Shown in pieces: positions 41,937-51,574 of a DNA stretch of 64,000 bases. The stretch spans positions 186,001 through 250,000 of the forward strand of contig NZ_BMIC01000003.1 in NCBI RefSeq assembly GCF_014641635.1. The letters run 5' to 3'. Below the pieces are notes generated by a model. That model saw only the letters and a list, made by a program, of their open reading frames with translations, was not told the origin of the DNA and ran no database searches. Within the stretch, counting starts at the first letter, position 1; each line of letters starts with the position of its first letter. Made by a program: the position numbers and the translations under genes. This DNA comes from Aquaticitalea lipolytica (GTDB taxonomy: Bacteria > Bacteroidota > Bacteroidia > Flavobacteriales > Flavobacteriaceae).

Positions 41937-44582
41937 ATGATTAAAAATTATTTAACTATTGTAATGATTTACTTTTGCTCTATAGCATTTGTAAATGCTC
42001 AGGTTTCTGGTACAGTTGTAGATGAAAACAGCCAACCTTTACCTGGAGTTTCTATTGTTGTTAAAGGAACATCAACAGGAACAACATCAGATTTTGATGG
42101 TAAATATTCCATTAATGCCAATCAAGGTGATGTATTAGTATTTTCTTACGTTGGATACAATTCACAAGAACTTACCGTAAATGGTAGTGTTTTGGATGTT
42201 TCAATGCAAGCTGGAGTTGCCTTAGATGAGGTGGTTTTGATTGGTAACAGAGCAAAACCGAGAACTATTTTAGACTCTCCTGTGCCAATTGACAATATTG
42301 GTATTAATGAGTTAACAAGTGGTGGTCAGCCTACATTAGAGGCGATGCTTACATTTAAAGTGCCATCATTTAATGCTCAGCCACAAGCAATCTCAGATGC
42401 AACTGCACATTATGACCCAGCAGATTTGAGAGGATTAGGCCCTAGTAGAACTTTAGTTTTGGTTAATGGAAAACGTAAAAATCAAAGTGCTCAAGTATAT
42501 TTAAACAGAACACCTGGTAAAGGTGAGGTTGGAATCGATTTAAAAAGTATTCCTACAGCTGCTGTTGAGAGAGTAGAAATTTTACGTGATGGAGCTTCTG
42601 CGCAATATGGTTCTGATGCTATTGCAGGAGTTATAAATATGGTACTTAAAAAAGATGTAGATTATTCTGTTTTTAGTACAAAAGCAGGTATTACATCAGA
42701 AGGCGATGGATTTAATTTCGCTACAGATTTTAATACAGGATTAACTTTTGGAGATGGTGGATATATTAACCTTACTCTTGGGTATTACAATCAAGAATTT
42801 ACAAATAGAGCTGGTACACCAGGGATTGCAGATTTACCTTCAGATGCTAGACCTAACGAAATTGCTTGGGCACAAAATAATCCAGATTTAGGAATGAAAG
42901 TTGGTCAGCCTGATTTAGAAAAAGGTGATTTATTTGTTAATTTATCTCATCCAATGGGAGAAAACGCTGAGTTTTATTCTTTTCATGGATATACATTACG
43001 TACAGGACGAAGCTTTGCATATTACAGAGCTCCTTATTGGAGACGTGATGTTGCAGATGCAGATTTTATAACTCGTTCTGAAGATTTTCAAGGATACCAA
43101 CCAACTTTCGAAGCAAGAATTAAAGATCATTTAAATGTAGGTGGAATTAAATTTGAAGTAGGTGATGGATGGAATTTTGATACAAGTTTAACTTATGGTA
43201 GTAATAGTGTTTCTTATACAGTAAATAACTCGGTAAATAGAAACTATTTAGCAGATCATGGAACATCTCCAAGAACATTTAAACCTGGAGGATATAGTCT
43301 TAATAATGTTATAGGAAACTTAGATGTATCTAAAGTATTCTCAGACATGATTAGTGGTTCTTTTGGTCTTGAGTACAAAAAAGAGACTTTCAAAGCTATA
43401 GAAGGTGACCCATTATCATATTATGGTTCTGGTTCAGATTCATTTGCAGGTATCAAGCCTGCTGAAGCTGGCGAGTGGGATAGAAATAACTTTGCTGCTT
43501 ATGCTGGTTTAGATTTTGATATCACTGAAGATTTATTAATTGGTGTGGCTGGACGTTATGAAGATTTCTCTGATTTTGGAGATAACTTTTCTTGGAAAAT
43601 TAACGGACGTTATAAGTTAGGAGAAGATGGAGCAATTAGAGCTTCTTATAGTACAGGATTTAGAGCGCCTACATTACACCAACGTCACTTAACAAATAGC
43701 CAGTATATTATTGTTGCAGGTTCATCAGAACCATTGTTACAAGGTACGTTAGCAAATAATAATCCTGCTGTACAAGCACTAGGTGTTCCTAACTTATTTG
43801 CTGAAACATCTAAAAACTTTTCAGCTGGTTTAACATATAAGTTTGATACAAACTTCTCTGCATCATTAGACTTTTATCAAATTAAAGTTGATGATCGAGT
43901 TTTATTCTCATCTCAAATTGGTTCAGATGGAGATGATACAACAACAAATCAAGTTGAGCAAATACTTGAAGATAATAACGTTGTTGCAGTACAATTCTTT
44001 ATTAACGCTGGAGACACTAAAACAACAGGAGCAGATTTTGTGTTAAACTATAGAAATATTGAAATTGGAGCTGATTCTAGATTACATACTAGTTTAGCTG
44101 CTAACTTTAATACTACTAAAATTGATGCAATTACAACTCCAGATGCATTAGCAGCAAATGGGTATAATATCTTTACACGTGAAGAAAAAGGGTTAATTAC
44201 TAACTCTAGACCAAAATCTAAGTTTATTTTAGCTTTAGATTATGAAGCTGAAAAATTCAATATAGGTCTATACAATACTTTATTTGGAAAAGTAACTATT
44301 ACTGCGCCTTCAGGTGGAACAGTTAATGGTGTAGAAACTGCTAATGGTGTTGACCAAGAGCTGTCTTCTAAATTAGCTACAGATTTAAGTTTCTCTTATA
44401 AGTTTACTGACAAGTTAAGCTTAACAGCTATAGTAAATAACTTATTTGATGTTTATCCTGATGTTACAAAAGCATCTACTAATACAGCACAAGCTGGTTC
44501 TCGTTTTGTTTACTCTTCAGAAGTACAACAATTAGGTCAGTTAGGTACTAATTATAGTATTGGATTAAACTACAGATTTTAA
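41937..44582 (+). CDS. TonB-dependent receptor
   Basis: The 881-residue precursor has a signal peptide (ending CSIAFVNAQ), a carboxypeptidase-like domain (about 22-100, with GVSIVVKGTSTGTTSDFDGKYSI), a plug (about 110-240, with LRGLGPSRTLVLVNGKRKNQ, then VERVEILRDGASAQYGSDAIAGVINMVLKK) and an outer-membrane barrel ending ...GTNYSIGLNYRF with the required terminal Phe. The LRDGASAQYGSDAIAGVIN plug form is shared with receptors of the iron/vitamin/sugar type in many proteobacteria and Bacteroidota. No SusD partner is present. The ligand is not predictable. Confidence 0.9.
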   Translation: MIKNYLTIVMIYFCSIAFVNAQVSGTVVDENSQPLPGVSIVVKGTSTGTTSDFDGKYSINANQGDVLVFSYVGYNSQELTVNGSVLDVSMQAGVALDEVVLIGNRAKPRTILDSPVPIDNIGINELTSGGQPTLEAMLTFKVPSFNAQPQAISDATAHYDPADLRGLGPSRTLVLVNGKRKNQSAQVYLNRTPGKGEVGIDLKSIPTAAVERVEILRDGASAQYGSDAIAGVINMVLKKDVDYSVFSTKAGITSEGDGFNFATDFNTGLTFGDGGYINLTLGYYNQEFTNRAGTPGIADLPSDARPNEIAWAQNNPDLGMKVGQPDLEKGDLFVNLSHPMGENAEFYSFHGYTLRTGRSFAYYRAPYWRRDVADADFITRSEDFQGYQPTFEARIKDHLNVGGIKFEVGDGWNFDTSLTYGSNSVSYTVNNSVNRNYLADHGTSPRTFKPGGYSLNNVIGNLDVSKVFSDMISGSFGLEYKKETFKAIEGDPLSYYGSGSDSFAGIKPAEAGEWDRNNFAAYAGLDFDITEDLLIGVAGRYEDFSDFGDNFSWKINGRYKLGEDGAIRASYSTGFRAPTLHQRHLTNSQYIIVAGSSEPLLQGTLANNNPAVQALGVPNLFAETSKNFSAGLTYKFDTNFSASLDFYQIKVDDRVLFSSQIGSDGDDTTTNQVEQILEDNNVVAVQFFINAGDTKTTGADFVLNYRNIEIGADSRLHTSLAANFNTTKIDAITTPDALAANGYNIFTREEKGLITNSRPKSKFILALDYEAEKFNIGLYNTLFGKVTITAPSGGTVNGVETANGVDQELSSKLATDLSFSYKFTDKLSLTAIVNNLFDVYPDVTKASTNTAQAGSRFVYSSEVQQLGQLGTNYSIGLNYRF

Positions 44583-44606
44583 TTCTGAATAAATTTATTT
44601 AAAATT

Positions 44607-44635
44607 AAGGCTACCTTTTTGGTAGCCTTTTTTTA
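44607..44635 (+). terminator. Terminator after the TonB-dependent receptor
   Basis: AAGGCTACC/GGTAGCCTT is a 9-bp stem with loop TTTTT and a trailing T run. Its 3' part overlaps the -33 region of the pyrD promoter. Confidence 0.85.
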
Positions 44636-44650
44636 TTATGCTTAATTTTG
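44619..44650 (+). promoter_or_regulatory. pyrD promoter overlapping the upstream terminator
   Basis: TAATTTTG (44643-44650) is a -7 box. TTG at 44619-44621, 21 bases upstream, lies within the loop and second arm of the preceding terminator. Confidence 0.5.
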
Positions 44651-44670
44651 CTCACATCTAATTATCACTA

Positions 44671-45693
44671 ATGTATAAATTAATTATCCGCCCTTTATTA
44701 TTTTGTTTTGATCCTGAAAAAGTACATTATTTTACATTTTCGGCTGTAAGATTTATAAACAAAATACCTTTTGTATCTTCAATTATTAAGAATGTTTATC
44801 AAGTAAATGATAAAAAATTAGAGCGTAATCTATTTGGATTAACTTTTAAGAATCCTGTTGGATTAGCTGCTGGTTTTGATAAAGATGCCAAATTGTTTAA
44901 TGAGCTTAATAATTTTGGTTTTGGTTTTATTGAGATAGGAACCTTAACTCCAAAACCTCAAGAAGGAAACCCTAAGAAGAGATTATTTAGGCTGAAAGCA
45001 GATAAAGCTATAATCAACAGAATGGGCTTTAATAATGGAGGTGTATTTGAAGCTGTTGAGCGATTAAAGAAGAACAATAATGTACTTATAGGAGGTAATA
45101 TTGGAAAAAATAAAATTACACCTAACGATGATGCTGTTGAAGATTATATTATTTGTTTTAATGCTTTGTTTAATTATGTAGACTATTTTGTAGTTAATGT
45201 AAGTTCTCCAAACACACCAAATTTAAGAGCGCTTCAAGATAAAGAGCCACTTACTAAGCTTCTACAAACACTTCAAAACTTAAATAAAGAGAAACCTAAT
45301 CCTAAACCAATATTATTAAAAATAGCTCCAGATTTAACAAATGAGCAGCTTTTAGATATTATTGATATAGTTTCTGATACTAAGATAGATGGTGTTATAG
45401 CAACCAATACAACTATTTCTAGAGATGGTTTGCACGATATTAATAAAACTGAGATTGGAGGTTTAAGTGGAAAGCCTTTAACCAATCGCTCTACTGAAGT
45501 AATTAGGTTTTTATCTGAAAAAAGTAATAAAGCATTTCCAATAATAGGAGTTGGAGGGATACATACAGTTGATGACGCTTTAGAGAAGCTTGAAGCTGGT
45601 GCAGATTTAATTCAACTATATACTGGCTTTATTTATGAAGGCCCTAATCTTATTAAACAAATTAATAAAGCACTTATAAAAAAAGAGGATTGA
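44671..45693 (+). CDS. pyrD: Dihydroorotate dehydrogenase (quinone), class 2
   Basis: The 340-residue enzyme has the class 2 N-terminal membrane-binding helices ([20 protein letters not shown]) before the TIM barrel. Barrel motifs include [44 protein letters not shown], the catalytic serine loop [13 protein letters not shown] and the FMN phosphate site [19 protein letters not shown]. It oxidises dihydroorotate to orotate with electron transfer to menaquinone, step four of pyrimidine synthesis. Its stop codon lies inside a palindromic terminator. Confidence 0.94.
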   Translation: MYKLIIRPLLFCFDPEKVHYFTFSAVRFINKIPFVSSIIKNVYQVNDKKLERNLFGLTFKNPVGLAAGFDKDAKLFNELNNFGFGFIEIGTLTPKPQEGNPKKRLFRLKADKAIINRMGFNNGGVFEAVERLKKNNNVLIGGNIGKNKITPNDDAVEDYIICFNALFNYVDYFVVNVSSPNTPNLRALQDKEPLTKLLQTLQNLNKEKPNPKPILLKIAPDLTNEQLLDIIDIVSDTKIDGVIATNTTISRDGLHDINKTEIGGLSGKPLTNRSTEVIRFLSEKSNKAFPIIGVGGIHTVDDALEKLEAGADLIQLYTGFIYEGPNLIKQINKALIKKED

Positions 45694-45714
45694 AATTTCA
45701 ATCCTCTTTTTTGT
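45681..45714. terminator. Palindromic bidirectional terminator containing the pyrD stop codon
   Basis: A 30-bp perfect palindrome (45681-45695 pairs with 45696-45710; arm AAAAGAGGATTGAAA) with T runs on both strands. The pyrD TGA at 45691-45693 is inside the arm. The convergent M43 protease gene ends 10 bp further on. Confidence 0.85.
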
Positions 45715-45719
45715 TGTTT

Positions 45720-47471
45720 TTAGTTTTTAATAAATGGGATGGAAGTGAATTGATCATCCTTAAATATTTTTATAAAATACATACCATTGTTTAAAGTACT
45801 AGTTTCAATTTTTAAATGTGAGATGTTATTAATCTCTTTAGTATCTATTAGTTGCCCAAGCATATTATATATTTTATAACTATCTGGTAGATTGCTATTC
45901 TGATTTAGTGTTATGTTTAAAATTGAATTTGTAGGATTTGGATAAACACTAATTTTATTTTTAATAAAATAATCATCAACACCTAAAGATTGATTAGACA
46001 TATAAGTTTCTTCTCCAAAGCCATAATCACCTCCAGTTGCTATAACCACGTTTTCAAGAGTTTTTAACTCGTATGATCCAGTTCCTGATGCACAGCATAT
46101 ACCATCACCATAACTATCACTAACAGTTAGTGTATAACACTCATCAGCTACAATATTAAAAGTTTCATTAAAAGTTGTAAAATCATGAGTTCCTTCTATG
46201 TATGGACCTCCTGAATATAAAACGATATCATTACTATCTTTAAACTCCCAAGTTGTTTCAGCAGGCCAATTATCTGTTGTTAATGTAAAAAGAAGCTGAG
46301 TTGTGTTTATAGGATTAGAACCTACTTCAATAAGTTCGGAATACACTTTTGTTAACGAACTTGTTCCATTAGAAATAGTTAAGGTAACATCAAAAACACC
46401 TTCATTATAAACATGTGTTGGATTTTGAGTTGTATAATCAATAATATCATCGCCATCAATATCCCATTGCCAAGATGTCGCTCCAACACTAGAATCAGTA
46501 AAATTAACTGTTAACGAATTACTGCAATCTCTTGTGTAATTTGCATCAAAAGCCACATTAAAGCTTGGGCATGATAGATTATTTCTTGACGTTTGAAAAG
46601 TTGCATAAATGCGAGCATATTGTTGTGGCGAAAATAAAGTTCTGCACTCTTTTCTCGAATACGACATTATGTTTTGAGGGTCTGGTACAAATGTATCACC
46701 ATTTGCATCTGTATCTGTACCAATATAATTACATGCACCAGTAACATTGCTATATGATAATTGAGGATCTGCAGGTGTATCACAAATTAAGTCACCATTA
46801 GAATCACAATTAGTTCCGTTTACTAATTCTGTTGTTAATGCAGAATTACTTGGTCCATGAGTATGGTATAATGCAAAGAAATGACCCATTTCGTGAGGTA
46901 ATGTACTACCATTTATCGCACAACCATTATCCATTAAAATAACTTCTGGACCACCAGGAAAATAGGCATAACCACATAATCCACCACCAGAATCACTACT
47001 TGTTACTGTATTCGCAAAGTAAATATTAATAACATTATTTACATTATTTCCACTTGTTAAAGCACTTTGTTCATTGGTTTCAAAGTCATAATATGTTGAA
47101 TCATCTATATAGTTTATTCCATCACATAAAAAGAATTCTATATAAGCATTTGCATAATACGCATTCATATTTGCAATTGCATCATTCAACTGAGTAACAG
47201 TTAAGCCACCAGTACCAGATGATGTTCTTAAAATATGGGCTTTAATGGGAATAGAGCTTATAGCTGTTGATGATCTTGATAAAGACTTGTTATAATATTC
47301 TTGCTCATATTTTTTAATTTGAGGAAGAAGTCTTTCAAATCGTTCTTGAGCTTCAGGTGTAGCAACAAAACCGCAAACAGGCTCTACTTGAGAATAACCA
47401 TTTGAAGAAACTAATAGTGCTATACTTAAAACAAAGAATATGTTTTTAAGAGGTAAAAATCTAATAATCAT
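45720..47471 (-). CDS. Secreted M43 (pappalysin/cytophagalysin) metalloprotease with PKD domain and T9SS tail
   Basis: The 583-residue precursor has a signal peptide (ending SSNGYSQ) and an M43 catalytic domain (about 75-300). The metzincin zinc site is HEMGHFFALYH with His193, Glu194, His197 and His203, and the Met-turn is NIMSYS. A PKD domain follows (about 305-390, WQWDIDGDDIIDYTTQNPTHVY), then a calcium-rich region and a type A T9SS sorting domain (about 510-583, VYPNPTNSILNITLN). It is predicted to be an extracellular or surface endopeptidase. Confidence 0.9.
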   Translation of the reverse strand: MIIRFLPLKNIFFVLSIALLVSSNGYSQVEPVCGFVATPEAQERFERLLPQIKKYEQEYYNKSLSRSSTAISSIPIKAHILRTSSGTGGLTVTQLNDAIANMNAYYANAYIEFFLCDGINYIDDSTYYDFETNEQSALTSGNNVNNVINIYFANTVTSSDSGGGLCGYAYFPGGPEVILMDNGCAINGSTLPHEMGHFFALYHTHGPSNSALTTELVNGTNCDSNGDLICDTPADPQLSYSNVTGACNYIGTDTDANGDTFVPDPQNIMSYSRKECRTLFSPQQYARIYATFQTSRNNLSCPSFNVAFDANYTRDCSNSLTVNFTDSSVGATSWQWDIDGDDIIDYTTQNPTHVYNEGVFDVTLTISNGTSSLTKVYSELIEVGSNPINTTQLLFTLTTDNWPAETTWEFKDSNDIVLYSGGPYIEGTHDFTTFNETFNIVADECYTLTVSDSYGDGICCASGTGSYELKTLENVVIATGGDYGFGEETYMSNQSLGVDDYFIKNKISVYPNPTNSILNITLNQNSNLPDSYKIYNMLGQLIDTKEINNISHLKIETSTLNNGMYFIKIFKDDQFTSIPFIKN

Positions 47472-47555
47472 TAGTTAGTAGGTTAAGATTTATTGGGTAA
47501 AAATAGCCAAATATTGTTAAAAACAAAGGATTGTATAAATTTTTAGATATCTGAT

Positions 47556-48491
47556 TTAGTTTAAAATAAGCTTCCTTGAAACAATTGAACCATCAGTTAA
47601 ACTAAGTTTTAAAACATAAATTCCGTCTTTAAAGTTTGAAGTATTTATTTTAAATTTATCTGATTGAGTAATGTTTTTAAAATTACCAACATGTTTCCCT
47701 AAAACATCGTATATAGAAGCCAAAGCAACACTATTTGCTCCAGAGGTTTTTATGTTTACAATTCCGTAAGATGGATTAGGGTAGATTTCAACTTTTTTCA
47801 CAGAATTAAAATTCTCAACACTTAATGTAGATGAGTTATAGGTGAATGTTATTGTTGCCATTTTATTTCCATTAATAGGGAATCCTGTAATCATAAATAC
47901 TGGTACTGGAGCATTTGGGTTATCTGATGAAGTATAATTAGTACCACTATCTGTACCAGAATCATAAGCAAAAACATCCAATGTAAATGTATCTTTCCAT
48001 CCATTATTTATTGCATTATTTCCGGATCTTAAATTTAAACTGTTTACTGCAATAAACCAATCTGGACTTGGCGCAACCATCGACACTAAAGTTATAAAAG
48101 GAAAGTCTTCACTTACTTGTAAACCTGTAAAACCAGCAGTGCTAACTGCTGCAAAAGGGAAGTCGTCTTGTAATAATTGGTCAGCTCTTCCTGCAGTAAT
48201 AACTGAATTTATTTCATTAGTAATTGCACCATTATCACCACCTTCAGCTACATTTTTAATACCTAAAGTTGCAAAAACACCTAAATCTACAAATTCATTT
48301 TCTGTATTATGTGTTGCTCCAATGAGATCAGACCAATGTGCGTTTCCAGGTACTGAAGTATGATCTGTTGTATTCCATATTGTAGTTATAGATACATCAT
48401 AATTTGCTACAGATTGCGCAAAAACATTTGACACAATAAGCAATGCAAAGAGAAAAATTGGGGTTTTTAAGGTTTGAGTAAAGTTTTTCAT
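47556..48491 (-). CDS. Secreted spondin-domain protein with T9SS sorting domain
   Basis: The 311-residue precursor has a signal peptide (ending SNVFAQ), a Spondin_N-like domain (about 28-220) with YDVSITTIWNTTDH, HWSDLIGATHN, LQDDFPFAAVS, FITLVSMVAPSPDWFIAVNSLNL and WKDTFTLDVFAYDSGTDSGTNYTS, and a type A T9SS sorting domain (about 235-311). Spondin_N resembles a C2-like membrane- or matrix-binding fold. It lies 84 bp upstream of the M43 protease gene in the same direction, so the two may be co-exported adhesion and degradation factors; that is inference. Confidence 0.87.
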   Translation of the reverse strand: MKNFTQTLKTPIFLFALLIVSNVFAQSVANYDVSITTIWNTTDHTSVPGNAHWSDLIGATHNTENEFVDLGVFATLGIKNVAEGGDNGAITNEINSVITAGRADQLLQDDFPFAAVSTAGFTGLQVSEDFPFITLVSMVAPSPDWFIAVNSLNLRSGNNAINNGWKDTFTLDVFAYDSGTDSGTNYTSSDNPNAPVPVFMITGFPINGNKMATITFTYNSSTLSVENFNSVKKVEIYPNPSYGIVNIKTSGANSVALASIYDVLGKHVGNFKNITQSDKFKINTSNFKDGIYVLKLSLTDGSIVSRKLILN

Positions 48492-48598
48492 TTGTATAGA
48501 GTTAGTATTGAAATAATTATGTCGAAAATAAGTAAGGGTTACTTACATTTTTTTGCTACTTTTTTTAATATTATTTTTACTTAAAAAATAAAGCCAAC

Positions 48599-49225
48599 TT
48601 GAACTACGACCTTTTACTATCATTTATACTAGCTACTTCTGCTTTAGCAATTTCTCCTGGACCAGATAATATTTATGTTTTAATGCAAAGTTTAGTTAAT
48701 GGGAAAAAGTATGGTATAGCAACAGTTTGTGGGCTAATAACAGGATGTTTAGTTCATACTACTTTAGTAGCTTTTGGTGTTTCAGCAATTATAAAACAAA
48801 ATGACTCACTGTTTTTTATTATTAAGCTTTTTGGAGCATTGTATTTGCTTTATTTAGCTTTTAATGTCTATAAAAGCGATGCCGAATTGAGTTTAAATTC
48901 TAGTAATATCCCTAAAAAAAGTACCACACAATTATTTAAACAAGGGTTTATTATGAATGTTCTAAACCCAAAAGTGTCTATTTTCTTTTTGGCCTTCTTT
49001 CCTGGTTTTTTATTTAGCACTACGTTAAACACCATTACGCAATTTTATGTTTTAGGGTTTATTTTTATGATCGTATCGTTTATTATATTCTCTATTATAG
49101 CTGTCCTTTCAGGATTAATTTCAGAATATATAAAAAAGCATAAGAATGTAGGTTTTATACTTAAATGGTTACAAATCATAGTATTTGTTGGTATTGCAAT
49201 TTTCATTTTACTATCAGAAAAATAA
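48599..49225 (+). CDS. LysE family translocator
   Basis: The 208-residue membrane protein starts at a TTG (48599). This places 19 residues before the family motif SPGPDNIYVLMQSLVNGKKYGIATVCGLITGCLVH, the usual position, and there is no ATG nearby. Six membrane helices and the central MNVLNPKVSIFFLAFFPGF segment are typical of LysE/RhtB amino-acid exporters. The exported amino acid cannot be predicted. It precedes the HMG-CoA lyase gene by 29 bp and may be co-transcribed. Confidence 0.88.
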   Translation: MNYDLLLSFILATSALAISPGPDNIYVLMQSLVNGKKYGIATVCGLITGCLVHTTLVAFGVSAIIKQNDSLFFIIKLFGALYLLYLAFNVYKSDAELSLNSSNIPKKSTTQLFKQGFIMNVLNPKVSIFFLAFFPGFLFSTTLNTITQFYVLGFIFMIVSFIIFSIIAVLSGLISEYIKKHKNVGFILKWLQIIVFVGIAIFILLSEK

Positions 49226-49254
49226 TAGTAATTTTACAATCTAATTAAAGCTGA

Positions 49255-50118
49255 ATGTCAAAGCCAGTAAAAATCATTGAATGTCCTAGAGATGCTATGC
49301 AAGGCATTAAAGACTTTATTCCGACTGATAAAAAAGTACAGTACATTCAATCGTTATTAAGAGTTGGTTTTGATACTATTGATTTTGGTAGTTTTGTGTC
49401 TCCAAAAGCAATACCTCAAATGGTAGATACAGCAGAAGTTTTATCAAAATTAGATCTATCAAAAACCTCTAGTAAATTACTTGCTATAATTGCCAATACA
49501 AGAGGAGCTGAAGATGCTTCTAAACATGGTGAGATAGATTATCTTGGTTATCCGTTTTCTATTTCTGAGAACTTTCAAATGCGTAATACACACAAAACCA
49601 TAGCACAATCTGTAGTAACTTTAAGTGAGATTTTAGAGATTGCTAATAAAACCAATAAGGAGGTTGTAGTTTATATTTCAATGGGATTTGGTAATCCTTA
49701 CGGAGACCCTTGGAGTGTTGAAATAGTAGGCGAGTGGACTGAACGTTTGGCTAAAATGGGAGTAAAAATACTATCGTTAAGTGATACTGTAGGAACATCT
49801 AATCCTGAAAATATCGACTATTTATTTTCTAACTTAATACCAAAGTACCCACAAATAGAGTTTGGCGCCCATTTACATACAACACCTAATACATGGTTTG
49901 AAAAAGTTGATGCAGCACATAAGGCAGGATGCAAACGTTTTGATGGCGCAATACAAGGTTTTGGTGGCTGTCCAATGGCAAAAGACGATCTTACTGGCAA
50001 TATGCCAACAGAAAAACTATTATCATATTTTACTTCTAAACAAAACAACAGCTTAAACGCATTAAGTTTTGAAAGCGCCTATAATGAGGCCACAAAAATT
50101 TTCACAGCTTACCATTAA
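49255..50118 (+). CDS. Hydroxymethylglutaryl-CoA lyase (HMGL-like TIM barrel)
   Basis: The 287-residue enzyme has the HMGL/isopropylmalate-synthase TIM barrel. It retains the catalytic Arg-Asp (PRDAMQ, residues 11-16), the metal ligands HLH (206-208) and the active-site cysteine in the signature GAIQGFGGCPMAKDDLTGN (Cys239). The first motif reads ECPRDAMQG rather than the common GPRDGLQNE, a variant I associate with Bacteroidota. The expected reaction is cleavage of HMG-CoA to acetoacetate and acetyl-CoA at the end of leucine degradation. It fits with leucine dehydrogenase at 36.8 kb. Confidence 0.87.
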   Translation: MSKPVKIIECPRDAMQGIKDFIPTDKKVQYIQSLLRVGFDTIDFGSFVSPKAIPQMVDTAEVLSKLDLSKTSSKLLAIIANTRGAEDASKHGEIDYLGYPFSISENFQMRNTHKTIAQSVVTLSEILEIANKTNKEVVVYISMGFGNPYGDPWSVEIVGEWTERLAKMGVKILSLSDTVGTSNPENIDYLFSNLIPKYPQIEFGAHLHTTPNTWFEKVDAAHKAGCKRFDGAIQGFGGCPMAKDDLTGNMPTEKLLSYFTSKQNNSLNALSFESAYNEATKIFTAYH

Positions 50119-50174
50119 TTTTTTATTCTCTTAATCGTTGTTAATTAATTAGTTAGATAATCTTCATTTTTTTT

Positions 50175-50193
50175 ATTTAAAATAAGTCTAAAT
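50175..50193 (+). promoter_or_regulatory. Fur-box-like 19-mer upstream of the porin promoter
   Basis: ATTTAAAATAAGTCTAAAT has inverted outer arms ATTTA/TAAAT and lies 5 bp before the -33 TTG of the porin promoter. A second copy with 17 of 19 bases identical lies at 50249-50267. The pattern resembles iron-regulator (Fur) boxes of Flavobacteriia. Confidence 0.5.
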
Positions 50194-50198
50194 AAACT

Positions 50199-50228
50199 TT
50201 GCAAAATTAAAATGTCCTATTATTTTTG
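50199..50228 (+). promoter_or_regulatory. Porin operon promoter
   Basis: TTG at 50199-50201 and TATTTTTG at 50221-50228 are separated by 19 bases, a full consensus match. The leader is about 58 bases long. Confidence 0.65.
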
Positions 50229-50248
50229 CACTCGAATTAGAAATAATT

Positions 50249-50267
50249 ATTTATAACAAGTCTAAAT
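50249..50267 (+). promoter_or_regulatory. Second Fur-box-like 19-mer in the porin leader
   Basis: ATTTATAACAAGTCTAAAT is 17/19 identical to the upstream copy and lies about 17-35 bases after the predicted transcription start, so binding to both could loop or block the promoter. Confidence 0.5.
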
Positions 50268-50289
50268 AAAAACAACAACAATCAAAAAA

Positions 50290-51447
50290 ATGAAAAAATT
50301 AACCCTACTTTTTGCAAGTTTTATATGCGCAACTTCTTTTGCGCAAACAGTACCAGATTCTTTATCAACAAACCCTCAAAATCAACAAAATGCTGCGCAA
50401 CGTATTCTGTCTGGAAACATTAATAGCGGTGTAACAGTTGGTGGTTATGGTGAGATTACTTATAACCAACCTGAAGGAAATAATGGAGAATTAGATGTAC
50501 AGCGTTTAGTATTACTTTTTGGTTACAAGTTTAATGATAAAGTACAATTTGTAACAGAAATTGAGTTAGAGCATGTTGAAGAAGTTTTTGTAGAGCAAGC
50601 TTTTTTGCAGTATAACTTATCAGATAATGTTAACCTTCGTGGAGGTTTAATGTTAGTGCCAATGGGAATCGTAAACGAATATCATGAACCAACTACTTTT
50701 AATGGAGTTGAGCGACCAAGTATAGATGGAAGTATTGTACCAACAACGTGGAGAGAAATAGGTGCTGGAGTTTCAGGGCGTTTTAATGAAATATCTTTAG
50801 GGTATCAAGCTTACGTATTTAATGGTTTTGCATCTGTAAATGGTACAAAGGTTTTAGGTGGTAGTAACGCATTACGTAATGGACGTCAAAAAGGAATTCA
50901 ATCTACAATAGATTCTCCAAACTTTGCAGCTAAATTAGATTACTATGGCTTACCAGGATTACGTTTAGGTTTATCAGGGTATTTTGGTCGTACTCAAGCT
51001 GAAGATGATGTAGATGATATAGATGGTTCTTCAGTAGGAATTTCAATGTTAGGTTTTGATGCACGCTACGCATACCAACGTTTTACAGCAAGAGGTCAAT
51101 TTATATATGCTAGCTTAAATGATACAGAAGATTATAACACATTATACTCAACAGATTTAGGAAGTGCTTTACAAGGTTGGTATTTAGAGGCTGCATATAA
51201 TTTGTTGCCTACAGATAAACAACAACAATTGTTTGCTTTTGCACGCTATGAAGATTATGATACTCATGCCTCTGTTGATGGTGGTTTAGTAAAGAATGAT
51301 GCTTATAATAGAAACGAATGGACTTTAGGATTAAGCTATAAAGTAGCTCCTGGAGCAGTGGTAAAAGCAGATTATCAAATAAAAGATAATGCAACCAATG
51401 CAGATTTACCAAACCAATTAAATGTTGGATTAGGCGTATGGTTCTAG
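50290..51447 (+). CDS. Outer-membrane porin
   Basis: The 385-residue precursor has a signal peptide (ending CATSFAQ) and then a 16-strand-like barrel with alternating aromatic strands, ending in GLGVWF with a C-terminal Phe. The segments VGGYGEITYNQ, VQFVTEIELEHVEEVFVEQAFLQYNL and LRGGLMLVPMGIVNEYHEP match flavobacterial porins related to phosphate-selective OprO/OprP-like barrels. It is the first gene of a run with an FMN-binding protein and two unknown proteins. The upstream Fur-like boxes suggest iron control. Permeating substrate is unknown. Confidence 0.83.
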   Translation: MKKLTLLFASFICATSFAQTVPDSLSTNPQNQQNAAQRILSGNINSGVTVGGYGEITYNQPEGNNGELDVQRLVLLFGYKFNDKVQFVTEIELEHVEEVFVEQAFLQYNLSDNVNLRGGLMLVPMGIVNEYHEPTTFNGVERPSIDGSIVPTTWREIGAGVSGRFNEISLGYQAYVFNGFASVNGTKVLGGSNALRNGRQKGIQSTIDSPNFAAKLDYYGLPGLRLGLSGYFGRTQAEDDVDDIDGSSVGISMLGFDARYAYQRFTARGQFIYASLNDTEDYNTLYSTDLGSALQGWYLEAAYNLLPTDKQQQLFAFARYEDYDTHASVDGGLVKNDAYNRNEWTLGLSYKVAPGAVVKADYQIKDNATNADLPNQLNVGLGVWF

Positions 51448-51538
51448 AAACAAAAATATTTTTAGAGTGAATTAGTTTTTAATTGTCCTATGGCTAAAGG
51501 TGAAAAGAAATTTTCTCTTTAGCTATTTGGCATTTATG

Positions 51539-51570
51539 TTGTACTAACAACAATTAATTAAATACCTTTG
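51539..51570 (+). promoter_or_regulatory. Promoter for the FMN-binding gene, probably leaderless
   Basis: TTG at 51539-51541 and TACCTTTG at 51563-51570 are separated by 21 bases. The ATG follows only 4 bases after the -7 box, so transcription should start at or next to the A of the start codon. Confidence 0.55.
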
Positions 51571-51574
51571 CAAA

